From Planomonospora parontospora (GTDB lineage Bacteria; Actinomycetota; Actinomycetes; Streptosporangiales; Streptosporangiaceae), in assembly GCA_014647935.1 (NCBI GenBank), contig BMQD01000001.1:558001-622000 (forward strand): a stretch of DNA of 64,000 bases. The letters run 5' to 3'. Shown here piece after piece: positions 54,961-63,799 of the stretch. Numbering within the stretch: the first letter of the stretch is position 1; each line of letters begins with the position of its first letter. Made by a program: the position numbers and the translations under genes. Under the pieces are notes generated by a model. The model searched no databases and was not told the DNA's origin. It saw only the letters and a program-made list of their open reading frames with translations.

Positions 54961-56160
54961 ATGGGGATCCGGTCCGCCGACGACGACGAGGTGCGCAGGA
55001 TCATGCGCCTGGCCGCGAGCCGGCTGCTGGAGCGGCTCCCCGAGCTCACCGACGAGCTCGTGGCCAGGACCCGCGACACCGACGAGGCCTATCGCAGGAT
55101 GGTGCCAACCGACGACCACTGGCAGAGCGTGTACGAGGCCATGGAGACGGGCATCGGCGCGATCCTGCTGCCCCGGCCGGAGCGGCGGGACCTGCAGCAG
55201 GCGGAGCGCACGGCCCGCCGCCGCGCCGAGCAGGGCCTGCCGATGGACTCGCTGCTGCGCAGCTACCGGGTCTCCGCGCAGGTGATGTGGGACGGGCTGG
55301 TCGGGGTCGTCGCCGAGGAGGAGCCCGACAGCCTCCCGGTGCTCATCCGCAGCGCCACGAAGGTCTGGAACGCCGTCGACCGGCAGGCCGTCGCGGCCGC
55401 CGAGTCCTACCGCAGGAGGGAGGCCGAGATGTTCGGCCGCACCGCCGAGCGGGTCCAGGCACTGCTCGACGCCCTCCTGGAGGACCGGGCCGACGCCGCG
55501 CTGGTGCGCAGCGCCGCCGCGGCCCTGGACCTGCCGGAGCTCGGCCGCTACGCGGTCGTCATCACCCGGCTGCCCGGCCGCGGCGGGCACGCCGACGACG
55601 GCTCCCGTCCGGCGGCCCTGGGCGGCGTCCGGCTGCTGTGGCGGATGCGCCCCGACTACGAGGTGGCCGTCGCCCTGCTCCACGACGAGGACGTGGAGGA
55701 GCTGACCGAGGCCCTGCGCCCGCACGTCCTCGGCTGCGCCGGGATCAGCCCGGTGGTCGAGGGCCTGGCCGAGCTCGCCCAGGCCCGCAGGCTCGCCGAG
55801 CTCGCCCTGCGGACCTGCACGGGGGAGGGCCCCGAGATCGCCAGGCTGGAGGACCGGCTCCCCGCCGCGCTGGTGGTCAGCCAGCCCGAGCTCGCCGGCC
55901 ACCTCAGCGCCGCGGTGCTCCGGCCCGTCCTGGCCCTGGACCCGGCCGACCGCGAGGTGCTGCTCGGCACCCTGGAGGCGTGGCTGCGCTGCGAGGGGTC
56001 GGCGATGCGCGCCGCCGGGCAGCTCTACTGCCACCGCAACACCGTCTTCAACCGCATCCGCAGGATCGAGCAGCTCACCGGTCGTTCGCTGGCCAGGCCG
56101 CTGGACATCGTCGAACTGGCCCTGGCCCTGGACGCGGTCCGGCTGCTCCCGGTCGTCTGA
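54961..56160 (+). CDS. PucR/CdaR-type transcriptional regulator
   Basis: Protein of 399 residues. The N-terminal part (about residues 15-165) is an all-helical RsbRD-like sensor region. A middle GGDEF-like PucR/CdaR region without cyclase motifs follows, then the C-terminal PucR helix-turn-helix ([31 protein letters not shown]). Proteins of this kind activate amino acid or purine uptake and catabolism genes. Its position divergent from the liv operon suggests it controls that operon; this is inference. Confidence 0.88.
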   Translation: MGIRSADDDEVRRIMRLAASRLLERLPELTDELVARTRDTDEAYRRMVPTDDHWQSVYEAMETGIGAILLPRPERRDLQQAERTARRRAEQGLPMDSLLRSYRVSAQVMWDGLVGVVAEEEPDSLPVLIRSATKVWNAVDRQAVAAAESYRRREAEMFGRTAERVQALLDALLEDRADAALVRSAAAALDLPELGRYAVVITRLPGRGGHADDGSRPAALGGVRLLWRMRPDYEVAVALLHDEDVEELTEALRPHVLGCAGISPVVEGLAELAQARRLAELALRTCTGEGPEIARLEDRLPAALVVSQPELAGHLSAAVLRPVLALDPADREVLLGTLEAWLRCEGSAMRAAGQLYCHRNTVFNRIRRIEQLTGRSLARPLDIVELALALDAVRLLPVV

Positions 56161-56249
56161 GGTTTGCCGCCGCGGGCGCTTAGCCGTGAGCGAGGCGGGG
56201 CAATGTAAGGGGATACCCCCCGAGCGAGGCTGAAACCGAGGTGGTGCCA

Positions 56250-56684
56250 ATGCTGATCGGCAGGATACTCCAGGGCAAGGGAACCAGCGTGGCGACCGTC
56301 CATCCGGACACGACCGTCACCCAGCTGCTGGGCGTCCTGGCGGACAACAACATCGGCGCCGCGGTGGTCTCCCCGGACGGCTCGTCGATCGCGGGCATCG
56401 TCTCCGAGCGCGACATCGTCCGGCGGCTCCACGACCGCGGCGCGCAGGTGCTCGACGGGCCCGTGTCGGCCATCATGACGACCGAGGTGCGCACCTGCTC
56501 CCCGGAGGACAACGCCGACGACCTCCGCCGGACCATGACCGACCACCGCATCCGGCACATCCCGGTGGTCTCCGGGGGCCGGATGGTGGGGCTGGTCAGC
56601 ATCGGCGACGTGGTCAAGAGCAGCATCGACGAGCTCGAGACGGAGAAGGCCTCCCTGGTCGACTACCTGCACCGCCGGTCGTAG
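56250..56684 (+). CDS. CBS-domain pair protein
   Basis: Protein of 144 residues made of two CBS domains: TVHPDTTVTQLLGVLADNNI with VSERDIVRRLHD, then MTTEVRTCSPEDNADDLRR with GLVSIGDVVKSSIDE. CBS pairs bind adenine nucleotides and usually control a partner protein; none is fused or obviously adjacent. Start is ATG 56250 with GAGGTGG 5 nt upstream; GTG 56241 is less likely. Confidence 0.9.
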   Translation: MLIGRILQGKGTSVATVHPDTTVTQLLGVLADNNIGAAVVSPDGSSIAGIVSERDIVRRLHDRGAQVLDGPVSAIMTTEVRTCSPEDNADDLRRTMTDHRIRHIPVVSGGRMVGLVSIGDVVKSSIDELETEKASLVDYLHRRS

Positions 56685-56760
56685 GGCGCCCGCCGCCCGG
56701 TTCGGGAGGCGTACGGCGCGGCGGGACCGGGACCCGCTCACGGGCGCGGGGGCCGGGGGT

Positions 56761-57417
56761 TCAGCTCTCGAGGCCCTCGAAGCCTCCGAGGCGCACCCGG
56801 TGGTGCGCCCAGCGGGCCAGCAGCGCGTCGTCGTGGCTGACGGCGAGCACGCCCGCCCCGCTGCGCTCCCGGTAGGCCTCGACGACCGCGACCAGGTGCG
56901 CCTGGGTCGAGGCGTCCAGCATGGTGGTCATCTCGTCGCAGACCAGGTAGCGCGGCTCCAGGGAGAGCGCCCGTGCCACGCACGCCCGCTGCAGCTGCCC
57001 GTCGGACACCTCGTGCGGGCGGCGGCCGAGCAGGTCGCCGGTGAGACCCGCCTCGGCGGCCAGCGCGGCCACCCGGCCGGGGTCCGCCCGGCCCGCCGCG
57101 GCCAGCGGTTCGGCGATGATCTCGGTCAGGGTCAGGCGCGGGTCCACCGCCAGGCGCGGTTGCTGGTAGAGCAGGGCGACCGCGGTGCGCAGACCGCGCG
57201 GGGCGCGCTGCCGCCAGCGCCGTACGGCCGCCCCGTCCACCGTCACCGTGCCGGCGGCGGGCCGGAGCATCAGCGCCAGCACCCGGGCCAGGGTCGACTT
57301 GCCGCAGCCGCTGGGACCGGCCAGGCCGGTCACCCGGCCGGGTTCGACGGTGAGCGAGACACCGTCGAGCACGACCTGCCGGCCGTACCGCACGGTGACG
57401 TCACGGGCCTCAAGCAC
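56761..57417 (-). CDS. nikE: Nickel-type ABC transporter ATP-binding protein (NikE position)
   Basis: Second ATPase of the Nik/Opp-type importer, 218 residues, shorter than usual because it lacks the C-terminal oligopeptide-type extension. It shows Walker A (GPSGCGKS), signature EVSDGQLQRACVARAL (SDGQ in place of SGGQ), Walker B (YLVCDEMTTMLDAST) and H-loop (VSHDD). GTG 57417 is chosen because GGAGGA lies about 6 nt upstream; the frame is open 41 codons further but that part is tandem repeat. Last gene of the operon. Confidence 0.82.
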   Translation of the reverse strand: MLEARDVTVRYGRQVVLDGVSLTVEPGRVTGLAGPSGCGKSTLARVLALMLRPAAGTVTVDGAAVRRWRQRAPRGLRTAVALLYQQPRLAVDPRLTLTEIIAEPLAAAGRADPGRVAALAAEAGLTGDLLGRRPHEVSDGQLQRACVARALSLEPRYLVCDEMTTMLDASTQAHLVAVVEAYRERSGAGVLAVSHDDALLARWAHHRVRLGGFEGLES

Positions 57418-57560
57418 GGCGGTCCTCCGGGGCGCGGCGGGCGGCGGCACGGATCTCAGGCACGGTCGTCCTCCGGGGCGCGGCGGCCGGCACCTCACGC
57501 ACGGTCGTCCTCCGGGGGAAGGCGGCGGCCGGCACCTCACGCACGGTCGTCCTCCAGGGG
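57411..57560. repeat. Imperfect tandem repeats joining the nikD 3' end and the nikE start
   Basis: Four units of about 39-46 bp share the core cacggtcgtcctccgggg. On the minus strand the core carries a GGAGGAC ribosome-binding-like sequence followed by GTGC. One end copy encodes the last residues of NikD (LEDDRA); the other supplies the ribosome-binding site and GTG of nikE. This looks like serial duplication of the gene junction. Confidence 0.8.
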
Positions 57561-58631
57561 ATGGTGGCAGGCGACGCCGTCCGCCAGGGGCGGCGGCGCC
57601 GTACAGGCCCCGTCCGCCGACGGGCAGCGGGGTGCGAAGGCGCAGTCGTCCGGCAGGCGGGTCAGCTCGGGCGGCATGCCGGGGATCGGGACGAACGCCC
57701 GGTCGGGCCGGGCGTTCACCAGCCCCGCGGCGTAGGGGTGGCGCGGCCGGTCCAGCACCCGCCCGGCGGGGCCGGTCTCGACCAGGCGGCCGGCGTACAT
57801 CACGGCGAGGTCGTCGGCGACCCGCTCGGCCGCCCGCAGGTCATGGGTGATCAGCAGGATGGCCCGGCCCTCGTCGCACAGCCCCCGCAGCGCCGCCATC
57901 GCCCGGTCGACCAGCGGCCGGTCCAGCCCGCCGGTCGGCTCGTCGGCCAGGATCAGCCACGGGTCCCCGGCCAGCGCCATCGCGTTGGCCACCCGCTGCG
58001 CCATGCCGCCGGACAGCTCGTGCGGATAGCGGTCGAGGTCGGCCGGGTGAAGACCCTGCCGCAGCGCGAGCTCGTCGGCGCGTTCCCGCGGCCGTGCGCG
58101 CCCGAGCTCCCGCAGCGCCTCCTCCAGCTGCGCCCGCGCGGTGCGCACCGGGGTCAGGTGGGTGGCCGGGCTCTGCGGGATCAGCCCGACCGCCCGTCCG
58201 CGCACCCGCCGGGCCAGTACGGCCTCCGGAGCGCCGAGCAGCTCCAGCGGGCCGTCCGCGTGCTCCAGCCGCGCCCGCCCGGCGACCTCGGCGTTGCCGG
58301 GCAGCAGCCCGAGCAGCGCGTGGGCGAGCACGGACTTGCCGCAGCCCGACTCGCCCACCAGGGCCAGGCACCGCCCGGGGCGCACCTCGAAGGAGACATC
58401 GGTGACCGCCCGCACGGTGGCGCCGGGCAGCCGGAAGGAGACGGTCAGCCCTTCCACCCTGAGCCGGTTCCCCCCGGCCGCGGCGGGTCCGTCCACCGGG
58501 GAGTCCCCGTCCGGGACGGGTCCGTCCGCCGAGGGGTCCCCGCCCGGGGACGGCCCGGCCGCCCCGGGACTCCCGGCCGTCAGGGGTCCGCCCGGTGGGA
58601 GGTCCTCGCCGGGGGAGACGCTCGTGCTCAA
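57537..58631 (-). CDS. nikD: Nickel-type ABC transporter ATP-binding protein (NikD position)
   Basis: First ATPase of the importer, 364 residues. A disordered Pro/Gly/Asp tail of about 55 residues precedes the ABC domain: Walker A (GESGCGKS), signature ELSGGMAQRVANAMAL, Walker B (LILADEPTGGLD) and H-loop (LITHDL). The C-terminal oligopeptide/nickel-type extension has clustered Cys (CAFAPRCPSADGAC), as in Opp/Nik ATPases that may hold an iron-sulfur cluster. TTG 58631 is chosen from the TTGA overlap with nikC and GGAG 7 nt upstream. Confidence 0.85.
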   Translation of the reverse strand: MSTSVSPGEDLPPGGPLTAGSPGAAGPSPGGDPSADGPVPDGDSPVDGPAAAGGNRLRVEGLTVSFRLPGATVRAVTDVSFEVRPGRCLALVGESGCGKSVLAHALLGLLPGNAEVAGRARLEHADGPLELLGAPEAVLARRVRGRAVGLIPQSPATHLTPVRTARAQLEEALRELGRARPRERADELALRQGLHPADLDRYPHELSGGMAQRVANAMALAGDPWLILADEPTGGLDRPLVDRAMAALRGLCDEGRAILLITHDLRAAERVADDLAVMYAGRLVETGPAGRVLDRPRHPYAAGLVNARPDRAFVPIPGMPPELTRLPDDCAFAPRCPSADGACTAPPPLADGVACHHPLEDDRA

Positions 58632-59620
58632 AGGGACAGCTCCGATCGCAGCCGGGGGGTGAGCCGGTCGCGCCAGTGCTGGGCGAGCACGCCCAGCGCC
58701 AGCGTCGGCACCAGGATGAACAGGCCGGGCACCAGACTTGACCACCAGTCTCCGGCGAGCAGGGACCGCTGGCCGTCGTTGATCATGTTGCCCAGCGAGG
58801 CCAGGTGCGGGGGGAGGCCGAGGCCGAGGAAGCTCAGCGCGGTCTCGTGCCAGACCGCGTGCGGGACCATCAGCACCGCGGCCAGCAGCAGGTGCGGCGC
58901 CAGGTGGGGCAGCAGGTGGCGGCGGACCACCCGGGACCGGCTCGCGCCGCCGGAGATCGCCGCCTCCACGAAGGGCCGCGAGCGCAGCGAGAGCACCTCG
59001 GAGCGGACGATCCGGGCCGCCGTCGTCCAGTGCGTGACGCCCACCGAGACGACCACCGCGACCGGGCTCGGGGCGAACAGGGCCACGATGAAGATGCCGA
59101 GCAGCAGGTGCGGCACCGAGGTGAAGCCGTCGACGAGCCGCATCAGCAGACGGTCGGGCATGCCTCCGAGGCTGCCCGCGGCCAGCCCCACGAGGCCGCC
59201 GACGACCATGCTCGCCGATGCGGCCACCAGGCCCACCAGGAAGGACACCCGCAGGCCGTAGACCGAGCGGAGCAGCACGTCCCGGCCGACCTGGTCGGTG
59301 CCCAGCGGGTGCGCCAGGGAGGGCGGCAGCCCCGCCGAGCGCAGGTCAACCAGCTGCTGGTCGAGCTGGGCCAGCGGGGGGACGAGCAGGACGGCCAGGC
59401 CTAGGGCGGCCAGGGCGGCCGCGGCGGCGCGCACCGGCCATCGGGATCCGGGCCGGGGCCGCCGGCGCTGCCGGGCCGGGGGCGACACCGAGGATGGTGA
59501 GGATGCCGAGGACGCGGGGGACTCCGGCGACACCGAGGACGCGGGGGACGCCGGATCCGGTGCCGGGGCCGACGACCGCACCGGGGGAGCCGGTGACTGC
59601 GGGGGGACGGCGGCGGTCAT
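58628..59620 (-). CDS. nikC: Nickel-type ABC transporter permease (NikC position)
   Basis: Membrane subunit of 330 residues. The first 60 or so residues are a low-complexity Ser/Pro/Ala tail coded by repeats (near 59507-59555). The permease part shows LGTDQVGRDVLLRSVYGLRV at the start, the coupling loop EAAISGGASRSRVVRRHLLP and ETALSFLGLGLPP, all typical of DppC/NikC. It starts 1 nt after the nikB stop, with a GGGAGTGG ribosome-binding site. Confidence 0.88.
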   Translation of the reverse strand: MTAAVPPQSPAPPVRSSAPAPDPASPASSVSPESPASSASSPSSVSPPARQRRRPRPGSRWPVRAAAAALAALGLAVLLVPPLAQLDQQLVDLRSAGLPPSLAHPLGTDQVGRDVLLRSVYGLRVSFLVGLVAASASMVVGGLVGLAAGSLGGMPDRLLMRLVDGFTSVPHLLLGIFIVALFAPSPVAVVVSVGVTHWTTAARIVRSEVLSLRSRPFVEAAISGGASRSRVVRRHLLPHLAPHLLLAAVLMVPHAVWHETALSFLGLGLPPHLASLGNMINDGQRSLLAGDWWSSLVPGLFILVPTLALGVLAQHWRDRLTPRLRSELSL

Positions 59621-59621
59621 G

Positions 59622-60776
59622 TCAGCCCACTCCCAGGGTGCGCACGCGGGGATCGGCGATCGTGTAGGCGATGTCGGCGAGGAGGTTGCCGCCCACCACG
59701 GCCAGGGTGCCGAGCAGGGTGAGCGCGGCGAGCAGCGGGAAGTCCACGGCGAGGGCCGCCTGCACCGAGGCCGAGGCGACGCCCGGCCAGGAGAAGACGG
59801 TCTCCACCAGGATCGCGCCGGTGACCAGCTCCGGGATCCGCGCGCCCAGGAGGGTGAGGAAGGGCAGCAGCGCCGAGCGGAGCGCGTGCCGGACGAGCAC
59901 CGTCCGCTCCCGCAGGCCGCGGGCGCGGGCGCCGGTGACGAAGTCCTCCCGCAGGACGCCGACGACCGATTCGCGGACGTACAGCACGAGCCAGGACGAC
60001 TGGGAGACCGCCAGCACCGTGACGGGGAGCACCATGTGCGCGGCCAGGTCGCCGAACTCCACGGTGGCGGAGGCGGCGTCGGTCAGGCCGCCGGCCGGCA
60101 GCCAGCCCAGCCGCACCGAGAAGACCGAGATCGCCAGGAGGCCGAGCCAGAACACCGGGGCCGCCTCGTTCGCCAGCGCGCCTCCGGTGATGAGCCGGTC
60201 CAGCAGGGATCCGCGCCGCCGGGCGGCGACCGTCCCGGCGACGAGGCTCCCGGCCAGCATCAGCACGATCGCCGCCGAGGTGGCGAGCAGTGTCCACGGC
60301 AGCCGCTCGGCGATCACCTGGCCGACCGGCAGGTGCAGCGACCGCGAGTCGCCCAGGTCGCCCCGGAGGAGGTTGCCGAGCCACGTGGCGTACTGCTCCA
60401 GGACCGGCCGGTCGAGGCCCCAGTTCGCCCGGATCCGCTCGGCCACGACCGGATCGGTGACCACCGCCCGGTCCCCGAGGTACTGCCGGACCGGGTCGAA
60501 GGGGGAGGCCTTGGCCAGGGCGAACATGCCGGCCGTCACCGCCAGCAGCAGCGGTGCGGCGAACGCCGCCCGCCAGGCCACCAGGCGGGCGATCGCGCGG
60601 CCGAGCCCGTCGGACGGGCGGCGGGGCGGGCGCGTGCCGGGGGCCGCCCGCTTCACGCCGCCGCTCTCGGGGCCGGTCTCGGGGCCGGGCGGCGTGCCGG
60701 GAGCCGTGGGGCCGAGGCCCGGCCGGCCGCGGTCCGGGGCGGGGAGCGTGCCGCCGGTGTCCGGTGCGGGTCTCAT
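59622..60776 (-). CDS. nikB: Nickel-type ABC transporter permease (NikB position)
   Basis: Membrane subunit of 384 residues. A Pro/Gly-rich tail of about 60 residues precedes the permease: KASPFDPVRQYLGD, WGLDRPVLEQYATWLGNLLRGDLGDS (DppB/NikB hallmark), the loop ARARGLRERTVLVRHALR and VETVFSWPGVA. ATG overlaps the nikA stop by 4 nt. The ASPFDPV form is common in metal-type members, but nickel specificity rests mainly on the promoter. Confidence 0.88.
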   Translation of the reverse strand: MRPAPDTGGTLPAPDRGRPGLGPTAPGTPPGPETGPESGGVKRAAPGTRPPRRPSDGLGRAIARLVAWRAAFAAPLLLAVTAGMFALAKASPFDPVRQYLGDRAVVTDPVVAERIRANWGLDRPVLEQYATWLGNLLRGDLGDSRSLHLPVGQVIAERLPWTLLATSAAIVLMLAGSLVAGTVAARRRGSLLDRLITGGALANEAAPVFWLGLLAISVFSVRLGWLPAGGLTDAASATVEFGDLAAHMVLPVTVLAVSQSSWLVLYVRESVVGVLREDFVTGARARGLRERTVLVRHALRSALLPFLTLLGARIPELVTGAILVETVFSWPGVASASVQAALAVDFPLLAALTLLGTLAVVGGNLLADIAYTIADPRVRTLGVG

Positions 60777-62332
60777 GCGGCCGGCTTCCAGGTGTGGATG
60801 TCGCGGAACAGGCCGCCGGTGGCGTGCTCGTGGGCGTCCACGCCGGGCCGTACGCCCTCGTACGCGCCGCGGACGACGTAGACGTGCTTGAGGAAGACCA
60901 GGTAGGTCCAGACCTCCTCGTCATGGACGATCTTCTGGAAGTCCAGGTAGGCCTGCCGCCGGACCGCCGGGTCCCCGGACCGCCGTCCGGTCTCCAGAAG
61001 CCGGTCCACCTCGGGGTCGTCGTAGCCGCCCGGGTTGAAGAAGCCCCGGCGCGCATAAGAGCTGTGGAACAGCTCGTAGTTGACGTAGTCGGGATCGTAC
61101 GGGCTGCCGTATCCCATGATCAGGGCATCGGTGGACATGCGCGGCTCGATCGCGTCCCAGTCGAGCCCGGCGAGCCGGACGTCCACCCCGATCGCCCTGG
61201 CGTCGGAGGCCACCGCCAGCGCCAGCTCCTTGCGCAGGGAGTCGCCCGCCGGATACATCAGCGTGAACGCGGCGCGGACCCCGTCCTTGACCCGGACGCC
61301 GTCCTCGCCGGGGATCCAGCCGCCCTCCTGCAGGAGCCGGCGCGCGGCCTCGGGGTCACCTGCCGGGGCACCGGTCACCGCCGGGTTGTGCCAGGTGGTG
61401 TCGGGGGAGACGGGACCGAAGGCGGGGGCGCCCGCTCCGGCGAGGACGACGTCCACCATCGCCTGGCGGTCGACGGCCAGGCCGAGCGCGCGGCGGACCG
61501 TCCGGTCGCCGGTGACCGGACGGCCGAGGGGGAACATGATGCCCCGGTAGTCGGCACTGGGCACCTTGTGCACCGTGACGCCCGGCTGCCCCTCGAACCG
61601 GGCGGCGGCCTTGGGCGGCAGGATCGCGGCGTCGAACTCCCCGGCGGACATCCGCGTCGCACGGACGTTGTCGTCCTCGGCGAAGGCCAGCACCAGCCGG
61701 GCGAGGGCGGGCGGGCCCGTCCGGTAGTCCCGGTTCGCCTCCAGCACGATCTTGTCCCCGGGCGTCCTGGAGACGAACCGGTACGGTCCCGAGCCGACGG
61801 GCCGGTCGCCGGTCAGCGGGTCTCCGGCGGGCACGATGCCCAGGGTGGCGCGCTGGGCCAGCGGGGCGTAGGGGTGGGCGAGAGTGAACACGACGGTCCG
61901 CGGGTCGGGGGCGTCCACCTTCTCGATCGCGGCGTAGTCGCCCCGGATCGGGGAGTTGTTGGCCCCGTCCAGCACGGCCTCGTAGGTGTATTCGACGTCG
62001 GCGCCGGTCACGGGCCTGCCGTCGTGGAACCTCAGTCCGTCGCGGAGGGTGAAGGAGACGGTCAGGCCGTCCGCCGAGACGGTCGGCGGGGCGGCGGCGA
62101 CCGCGGGGGTGAGCGACAGGTCGGTCCCCCGGCTCATCAACCCCTCGTAGATGAGGGAACCGCCGTCGGGGGCGTAGCCCATCACCGGACTGAGGGTGTC
62201 GAACTCGGAGCCGAGGCCGATCACGAACGTGCCGTCGGAGGGCGCGGCCGGACCGGCGGAGGGGGCCGAGCAGGCGCCGGCCAGCAGGCCGGACGTCACG
62301 AACAGGGCGGCCAGGCGCCGGGCCAGCCTCAT
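60773..62332 (-). CDS. nikA: Nickel-type substrate-binding lipoprotein (SBP_bac_5, NikA position)
   Basis: Lipid-anchored receptor of 519 residues. The signal peptide ends with a lipobox (SGLLAGACS). The SBP family 5 pattern is clear: DTLSPVMGYAPDGGSLIYEG, LTVSFTLRDGLRFHDGRPVTG, VGSGPYRFVSRTPGDKIVL and VRRALGLAVDRQAMVD. ATG 62332 is preceded by GGGAGGG at 4 nt; a frame open 20 codons upstream runs through the promoter. First gene of nikABCDE. The Nur-like box over its -35 indicates nickel repression. Oligopeptide or another metal chelate is the alternative substrate. Confidence 0.85.
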   Translation of the reverse strand: MRLARRLAALFVTSGLLAGACSAPSAGPAAPSDGTFVIGLGSEFDTLSPVMGYAPDGGSLIYEGLMSRGTDLSLTPAVAAAPPTVSADGLTVSFTLRDGLRFHDGRPVTGADVEYTYEAVLDGANNSPIRGDYAAIEKVDAPDPRTVVFTLAHPYAPLAQRATLGIVPAGDPLTGDRPVGSGPYRFVSRTPGDKIVLEANRDYRTGPPALARLVLAFAEDDNVRATRMSAGEFDAAILPPKAAARFEGQPGVTVHKVPSADYRGIMFPLGRPVTGDRTVRRALGLAVDRQAMVDVVLAGAGAPAFGPVSPDTTWHNPAVTGAPAGDPEAARRLLQEGGWIPGEDGVRVKDGVRAAFTLMYPAGDSLRKELALAVASDARAIGVDVRLAGLDWDAIEPRMSTDALIMGYGSPYDPDYVNYELFHSSYARRGFFNPGGYDDPEVDRLLETGRRSGDPAVRRQAYLDFQKIVHDEEVWTYLVFLKHVYVVRGAYEGVRPGVDAHEHATGGLFRDIHTWKPAA

Positions 62333-62363
62333 GTATCCCTCCCGGGGTCGGTGGAGCGCCCCG

Positions 62364-62392
62364 ACAGTAGCCTTGTTGCGAATCACTTGCAA
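62364..62392 (-). promoter_or_regulatory. nikA promoter with Nur-like box
   Basis: On the minus strand: TTGCAA as -35 (62392-62387), exactly 17 nt, and TACTGT as -10 (62369-62364). The Nur-type palindrome TTGCAA-N5-TCGCAA (62392-62376) covers the -35. It matches the Streptomyces Nur box tTGCaa-N5-ttGCAA except at one base. Nickel-bound Nur would block RNA polymerase here. Confidence 0.75.
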
Positions 62393-62457
62393 CTGAGAAA
62401 TAGATGCATGGGGTCGCCGCGCGTAGACTGGCCGGACGCGACGCCCGGGAGGCCCGT

Positions 62458-62712
62458 TTGAAGCTCAAGCTGGATCTGCACCCCATCTACAACAGGGGCG
62501 GGGAGATCGACAAAGCGCTGCGGGAGATCATCGACGAGGCCATCAGGAAGCGGGCGACCGAGGTCGAGATCATCCCCGGGAAGGGGTCGGGTCAGCTCAA
62601 GAAGAAGGTCCTGCGCTTCCTGGACCAGAAGGAGATCAAGGCCCTGTACCACCGCATCGACAAGGACGCCAAGAACCACGGCCGCCTGTTCGTCTACTTC
62701 CGGTACAAGTAG
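62458..62712 (+). CDS. Small Smr-domain protein
   Basis: Protein of 84 residues consisting of one Smr (small MutS-related) domain: KLKLDLHPIYNRGGEIDKAL (DLH motif), EVEIIPGKGSGQLKKKVLRF (the GxGxxxL loop). Stand-alone Smr domains often nick or cleave nucleic acid; some act in ribosome rescue. The start is TTG 62458 with GGGAGG 5 nt upstream; an ATG at 62404 would add 18 residues that do not resemble the family. A possible -10 (TAGACT) lies at 62424-62429. Confidence 0.85.
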   Translation: MKLKLDLHPIYNRGGEIDKALREIIDEAIRKRATEVEIIPGKGSGQLKKKVLRFLDQKEIKALYHRIDKDAKNHGRLFVYFRYK

Positions 62713-62866
62713 GGCAGCGACGCTCTGATCAGGTCGTGTACCCCTGCTGATCTTGCCTGCGGCGCATCGGGGCACACGGCCCGGCCGGAGAGAAGGCGTC
62801 CACGGCCCTGCGGGCGCGGTCGGCGGCGTTGGGCATCGGACGGGTGCAGGTGGCGAGGAGGACGAC

Positions 62867-63676
62867 ATGGGCGCATGGACCGGGCCTGCCGATTTCCCAC
62901 TCGAGGGTCCGATGTTGGCGGTGCTGCACGGTGAGCTGGAACCGCACCCCTGGCGGGACCCATCGGCAGCCGCCGATGCGTACGGACTCTTCTACGCCAG
63001 GTCGGAGGCGTTGGGATGGCTCACACCGGCCCATGGATGCGCCCCGCAGGGCGGCTGGGCGATGAACGATGCGGGGCGGCCCGAGGACCCGAGTGCGTGG
63101 CTGCCACAGATCGCGTGGTTTCAGGTTCAGGTCACCCATCCGCTGCACCCGGAGCGCCCGCTGCCGACTCAGGCGTTCCTGAACTGCATCGATGATGTGA
63201 TGGCCCGCATGGGGAGGCTGAACCTCAAGGCCGTGCAACTGCTGCTGCCCCTGCCGAATCTGGGCGACCCGGCCCGGCACTCTTCCGTCGAAGCCCTTGG
63301 AGTGCTTCTGCAGGGCGCTGGCTGGCTGACCGATGGTCCGCCGAGCAGAAGCACGCACGTCTGGGTGACCCTCGACAGCGGACAGGATCCGGCCATTATC
63401 ACCGCAGCGCCCCACATGCGGGAGTACATGCAGGAATTACGGCAGGACGCCTTCCTGATGAGTTCCGCCGCCGGAACAGAACAGGACGCGCCGGTCCTGG
63501 AGCCTGCCGTCTGGGACGACGCGTGGCCTGGGCCTTCCAAGCATCGGGCCGCCTTTCACGGCGCCCTGGCGGAGTGGTCACTGGACGCCGTGGGATGGCT
63601 GGCCGGCCTCCTGTCCGAAGTCGCAGCCCGCCAGGGTGTGCACACGCCCCTGTTGTTCACCGCCGTCAAGGCCTGA
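62867..63676 (+). CDS. Protein of unknown function
   Basis: Protein of 269 residues that I do not recognise. It is soluble, without signal peptide or membrane segment, and has Trp-rich stretches (LPQIAWFQVQVTHPLHPE, ALAEWSLDAVGWLAGLLSE) and a hydrophobic strand (LKAVQLLLPLP). GAGGAGG lies 5 nt before the ATG, so the gene is convincing. Codon third positions are less GC-rich than in the core genes. A stretch of about 150 nt upstream has no feature. It may be an accessory gene. Confidence 0.7.
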   Translation: MGAWTGPADFPLEGPMLAVLHGELEPHPWRDPSAAADAYGLFYARSEALGWLTPAHGCAPQGGWAMNDAGRPEDPSAWLPQIAWFQVQVTHPLHPERPLPTQAFLNCIDDVMARMGRLNLKAVQLLLPLPNLGDPARHSSVEALGVLLQGAGWLTDGPPSRSTHVWVTLDSGQDPAIITAAPHMREYMQELRQDAFLMSSAAGTEQDAPVLEPAVWDDAWPGPSKHRAAFHGALAEWSLDAVGWLAGLLSEVAARQGVHTPLLFTAVKA

Positions 63677-63799
63677 TACCCGGAGGGCGCACTCCGGTTG
63701 AACTCGCAGGGTCCGTGTGGGCTGCGGTGTCGTGCGGCCTTCGCGGTAGGGCGGAAGCGGTCCCGGAGGGCCCGCCGACCCGATCGTCCCGTCCGGTAC

